A stretch of DNA of 64,000 nt from positions 310,001 to 374,000 of the forward strand of contig JAXGZS010000001.1 of assembly GCA_040776805.1 (NCBI GenBank), read 5' to 3'. The translations under genes and the position numbers were made by a program. Numbering within the stretch: position 1 is the stretch's first letter; every line of letters starts with the position of its first letter. The notes beneath the pieces are model-generated. The model was not told where the DNA came from and ran no database searches. It saw only the letters and a program-made list of their open reading frames with translations. The DNA is from UBA7702 sp040776805 (lineage in GTDB: Bacteria > Bacillota > Dehalobacteriia > UBA7702). Below, piece by piece: positions 60,967-64,000 of the stretch.

Positions 60967-61884
60967 TTATTCGTTTTCTTTCAGGTATTTTTGTACCCAA
61001 TGGATGACGTCGGCGCCGTCGCCTACGGCGGTAGCCACTTGGTAAACCTCTCTGTCCCGGACGTCGCCGACGGCAAAAAATCCCGGTTCGCTGGTCATGT
61101 AGTGGCTGTCGGTAAAGACGCGTCCCTGGGGATCGGTTTTTATGAGATCTTTACAGAAACCGCTGTTGGGGTTGTCGCCGATGAAGATGAAAACGCCGTT
61201 TACCGGAAGCGTCTCCGTTATTCCCGTATCGCTATGGCTGATCTTGACGGCAGTCACGGCATCGTCGCCGAGGATTTCCGTGATCTCGCAATTTAAGTAA
61301 TATTCTACTTTATCGCTTTTTTTAAGCTGATCCACCAAAACTTTTTGGGCCCGGAATTCATCACGGCGATGGATCAGGTAAATCTTTTTCACGTAGCGGG
61401 TGAGAAAATCAGCGTCTTGGATCGCGGTATTGCCGCCGCCGATCACGGCCACAATGCCGTCGCGGTAAAGGGGGCCGTCACAGGTGCCGCAATAAGATAC
61501 GCCCTTTCCTCTAAGCTGCGCTTCTCCTTTGACACCGAGATGCCGGGGATAAGCGCCGGTGGCGGCCACCACCGTCCTTGCCGTATATTCATTATTCTTG
61601 GTAGAAAGCTGCCAAAGCTCGTTTCGTTTATTGACAGAAGTCACTTCTTCTTGTTTGATTTCGGCGCCCCATTTTTTTGCCTGCTGTTCAAAAAGGACGG
61701 CCAAATCCATGCCGTTGATCCCTTCGGGAAAACCGGGGTAATTGAAGAGTTCATAAATCTGGGTCATCTGTCCGCCGACAAAGAACCGTTCCAAAACCAG
61801 CACCGAGAGACCGGCTCTTGCTCCGTATAGCGCCGCGGTGAGTCCGCTGGGACCGCCGCCGATAATAATCACGTCGTATATCAT
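60967..61884 (-). CDS. trxB: Thioredoxin reductase
   Basis: 305 aa. FAD-binding GGGPSGLTAALYGARAG at the N-terminus, redox-active Cys132-Gly-Thr-Cys135 (YCGTCDGP), NADPH-binding GGGNTAIQDA and the C-terminal GDVRDREVYQVATAVGDG. The CxxC reads CGTC where many TrxB proteins have CATC. The start ATG at 61884 has AGGGGA 6 nt upstream; a GTG at 61899 overlaps that site. Reduces thioredoxin or a related disulfide partner. No trxA is adjacent. Confidence 0.94.
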   Translation of the reverse strand: MIYDVIIIGGGPSGLTAALYGARAGLSVLVLERFFVGGQMTQIYELFNYPGFPEGINGMDLAVLFEQQAKKWGAEIKQEEVTSVNKRNELWQLSTKNNEYTARTVVAATGAYPRHLGVKGEAQLRGKGVSYCGTCDGPLYRDGIVAVIGGGNTAIQDADFLTRYVKKIYLIHRRDEFRAQKVLVDQLKKSDKVEYYLNCEITEILGDDAVTAVKISHSDTGITETLPVNGVFIFIGDNPNSGFCKDLIKTDPQGRVFTDSHYMTSEPGFFAVGDVRDREVYQVATAVGDGADVIHWVQKYLKENE

Positions 61885-62032
61885 CGCATTTCCCCTCACT
61901 TTTTCCTTAGTATGTGCCGTTTTGGTGGTTTTATCAGAACGGCCACCGATAACCTCAAAAGGATCTCCCCATTTTCCCCCGTTGTATTGACATTGACAAA
62001 AGAGGGAGGAAACCGAATTGATGGATAATTAT

Positions 62033-62061
62033 ATTATACCATGTTTATGGTGAAAAGACAC
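62033..62061 (-). promoter_or_regulatory. Predicted trxB promoter
   Basis: On the minus strand GTGTCT (62056-62061), a 17-nt spacer, and TATAAT (62033-62038). The leader would be about 140 nt. Confidence 0.5.
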
Positions 62062-62157
62062 GAAAAAATAGAAAAGACTTAAATGTTTCAACGTAAACCT
62101 ACCTTTGATCTTACGGAACGTAACCTATTAATAAGCATATGCCCAATGTATTTGGTT

Positions 62158-62185
62158 AAAATTTGCCGTTACCAGGCAAAATTTT
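62158..62185. repeat. Hairpin upstream of the adhesin gene
   Basis: AAAATTTGCC / GGCAAAATTTT inverted repeat (one extra A) with a 7-nt loop. Possible operator or terminator. Confidence 0.4.
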
Positions 62186-62216
62186 GAAATTTGGACAAAA
62201 AATAACAAAAAAATGA

Positions 62217-62245
62217 TAGACTATTGCAGAAACATATGATACACT
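62217..62245 (+). promoter_or_regulatory. Weak predicted promoter of the adhesin
   Basis: TAGACT (62217-62222), a 17-nt spacer, and TACACT (62240-62245), each matching 4 of 6 consensus bases. Leader about 135 nt. Confidence 0.3.
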
Positions 62246-62385
62246 AATTTCAAATATAATTAATTGCATTGTTATAGTGGGTATTTATCTGTATTTTATG
62301 CATCCTTCAAACAAATGGGCTGATCGAACGCGATGTAAAAAGACGTAGTAAAAAAAGCGCTGATAGAGAAAGGAAGGGTAGATAC

Positions 62386-64000
62386 ATGAAAAAGAAAAAG
62401 AATCATTTTATAAAATTATTAATGGTTGTATGTCTTGCTTTGCTGTCTTTGCCCATCGTATCCATCTTTGCGGATACGCCGGACAATCTGACCGATCAAA
62501 GCGCGTATTTGGCGATTCATAACACCACCGGCAGTTACGCCGAAACCGGCGGACCGTCATCCCTGTCGGTAAAAGATGCCGGGGGAAATACGCTCTTACC
62601 GGTGAATAATACTTATACCAATGTTCCCGTCGATGCCACCATAAGCCTGGAATATGTGTTTCACTTGGAAGACGGCGACGGAGAGGGAGAGTTCTATTCG
62701 TATTCCGGCAGTAACTATTTTACCGTCACCCTTCCCGAGGGCATTGACTTTGCCTACGTGGTAGGGGAAACCCACAATATTCTTGCCGAAGATGCGGAAG
62801 GCGGCTCCTGGGTTTTAGGTACCTGGCAATTTACCGACAGCAACACGATCCGCGTCAACTTCACCGCCGATGTGGCGGACCATAGCAATATGTGGGGAAA
62901 AGTCGGTGTGAACGGTACCTTTCGAGAACTGGGGCCCAACGACAATACCTCCACCCAAGTGACCTTCGGCAGCCAGGTTGTGATCATTGAACGCGAAGTC
63001 CCGCCCCTTCCCGAAATCGAATTGGAAAAGAGCGGACAATACAATGCCTCTACCAACGATATTACCTGGACCGTGACGGTGACGCCTCCCACCGGCGTCG
63101 ATTTGGGCGAATATACCCTCGTGGACGCGTTCAGTTCCAATCAGACCTATAAAGCAGGTTCTTTCTACGTCGGTTCCAATAACATTGCCGATGGCAGCCT
63201 CGATCTGACCACCGCCCATCAGGTTTCTTATACCTTCCCCGCCGAAACCACCGGCGAACAAATCATCACTTATAAAACGACGCCGACGACGTATAAAGCG
63301 GAAACAGGAGCCAGTACCGCCACGGAATCCTCCACCTTTACCAACGACGCCACCATTTATTGGGGAAGCGAAGCCGTAACGGAGCCCGCCTCGGCCACCG
63401 TTACGACGGACTGGATCTCGAAGTCCGGCACCACCGTGAGCACTAGTGACGGAACTCTTGTGCTGAAGTGGACGGTGCGGGCGACGGTACCCGGAGATGA
63501 AGCGATTACCGGCGTCAAAATGACGGATATCCTCCCCGCGGGACTGGAATTGCTGAATACCACGGCTTATCCCGTGCAGATCAGCATCAATGGCGGCACG
63601 CCGTCAACGATTTCCGCCGGGACTACAGACGGCACCTATACTTATACTTACACCGATGTAGCGACCGCAAGTACCCTGGAATACCGGTTCCCCGCCGCTT
63701 TAAGCGGCGACGCTACACTGAGCTATTATACCCTGGTTACCGACCGCGACGCGATGCTCAACAGCAACGGTACGGTAAACTTTACCAACAAAGCGAAATT
63801 AATCTGGACGGAAATGAGCGATAGCAGCAATCCGCCGGCAGATATTGCCACCGTCACCGGTGTGGGCAGCGGCGGTCTCTTATCCAAATCCGCCGGTTCT
63901 ACCACGAATTTCACCTATCCCGGCCATATCACTTGGACCACCACCGTGAACCGTAACGCCATCTCTATGACGAATGCCACCATCAAAGATACGATTCCCG
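62386..64000 (+). CDS. Secreted repetitive surface adhesin, N-terminal part (runs off the window)
   Basis: 538 codons visible, no stop. Signal peptide about 1-29 (MKKKKNHFIKLLMVVCLALL...). A first domain (about 35-215) resembles the collagen-binding/fibrinogen-binding A region of MSCRAMM adhesins. It is followed by at least three related repeats, each starting with (L/I)xKSG and I-x-W-T-V and ending with a (V/I)xD-type strand (LEKSGQYN, ISKSGTTV, LSKSAGST), like isopeptide-forming or DUF11-type surface repeats. AAGGAAGGG precedes the ATG. A sorting signal or SLH domains would lie beyond the window. Rich in Thr and Gly, as expected of an exported stalk. Confidence 0.82.
   Translation, partial: MKKKKNHFIKLLMVVCLALLSLPIVSIFADTPDNLTDQSAYLAIHNTTGSYAETGGPSSLSVKDAGGNTLLPVNNTYTNVPVDATISLEYVFHLEDGDGEGEFYSYSGSNYFTVTLPEGIDFAYVVGETHNILAEDAEGGSWVLGTWQFTDSNTIRVNFTADVADHSNMWGKVGVNGTFRELGPNDNTSTQVTFGSQVVIIEREVPPLPEIELEKSGQYNASTNDITWTVTVTPPTGVDLGEYTLVDAFSSNQTYKAGSFYVGSNNIADGSLDLTTAHQVSYTFPAETTGEQIITYKTTPTTYKAETGASTATESSTFTNDATIYWGSEAVTEPASATVTTDWISKSGTTVSTSDGTLVLKWTVRATVPGDEAITGVKMTDILPAGLELLNTTAYPVQISINGGTPSTISAGTTDGTYTYTYTDVATASTLEYRFPAALSGDATLSYYTLVTDRDAMLNSNGTVNFTNKAKLIWTEMSDSSNPPADIATVTGVGSGGLLSKSAGSTTNFTYPGHITWTTTVNRNAISMTNATIKDTIP

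Larger units (their letters stand above)
61885..62385. other. A+T-rich region between trxB and the adhesin
   Basis: 501 nt without a gene. It contains the trxB promoter on the minus strand, a TTGACA plus GGGAGG followed by an 11-codon open frame on the plus strand (probably chance), a hairpin at 62158-62185, and the presumed adhesin promoter with the ribosome site AAGGAAGGG before 62386. No riboswitch motif was recognised. Confidence 0.6.

Noticed and set aside
62017..62052. 11-codon plus-strand open frame after GGGAGG upstream of the adhesin
   Set aside because: Too short, no conserved feature, and it overlaps the predicted trxB promoter on the other strand.
62246..62385. Possible riboswitch (for example cyclic di-GMP type) in the adhesin leader
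   Set aside because: The conserved core sequences of the known classes I looked for are not present.

Overview
The window looks like a chromosomal segment of an anaerobic member of the Bacillota, with about 50% GC and tight operons. Pointers are the enoyl-ACP reductase FabK in an accB-fabZ-accC-accD-accA type fatty-acid operon, surface proteins with S-layer-homology (SLH) domains, LonC and a DUF2232 protein in the rpsF-ssb-rpsR-rplI-dnaB block, a DUF951 gene, and a CotS-like kinase next to a glycosyltransferase, as in spore-formers. Negativicutes or Clostridia fit best. No 16S gene is present to decide.

Layout. 1-9.4 kb (+): fatty-acid synthesis operon from the tail of acpP through fabK, fabD, fabG, accBC/fabZ/accDA, a hotdog thioesterase and two tandem fabF genes, the second broken by a frameshift. 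9.5-16.1 kb (-): small Cys-rich protein, SLH-anchored subtilase, small membrane protein, nucleoside-kinase-like protein and M29 aminopeptidase. A ~153-bp structured repeat occurs twice, near 12.5 and 16.3 kb. 16.5-26.6 kb: DUF815 ATPase, a polysaccharide-deacetylase-like protein lacking catalytic residues, a D,D-carboxypeptidase, a four-gene Gld-type ABC exporter operon and a lipoprotein. 26.6-32.2 kb: rnhA, then larB, nhaA, a Fe-S protein, a YedF-like protein, a HEAT-like protein, an MscS channel and DUF951. 32.2-38.2 kb: rpsF-ssb-rpsR, DUF2232, rplI, lonC and dnaB, with a probable S6:S18 leader. 38.2-41.5 kb: SLH-VanY peptidase, ilvC and a YtxH-like protein. 41.8-46.7 kb: MacAB-like export operon with two adaptors and a secreted cadherin-like protein. 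46.8-50 kb (-): two tandem NhaD/ArsB-type transporters, one frameshifted, plus an unknown gene. 50.2-53.3 kb: 6-phosphofructokinase, purA and three tRNAs (Lys, Glu, Gly). 53.4-55.4 kb (-): small islet with a secreted Amidase_6 protein and two membrane-associated proteins. 55.9-58.5 kb: two-component system. 58.6-61.9 kb (-): glycosyltransferase, CotS-like kinase and trxB. 62.4 kb to the end: 5' part of a large repetitive surface adhesin.

The housekeeping part (lipid synthesis, translation, replication, purine and branched-chain amino-acid synthesis, glycolysis) alternates with an envelope part: SLH-anchored hydrolases, exporters, peptidoglycan carboxypeptidases, a two-component sensor and an adhesin. 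Both frameshifted genes are second copies in tandem pairs, so they may be real redundancy-driven decay, although assembly errors cannot be excluded from the sequence alone. Promoters resembling the sigma-A consensus with exact 17-bp spacers precede rpsF, dnaB, ilvC, purA, larB, the NhaD-like genes and the tRNA cluster.

The candidates most worth following are the structured repeat with a compensatory arm change, the MacAB operon carrying its own extracellular protein, the catalytically dead deacetylase, and the Amidase_6 islet beside the tRNA genes.
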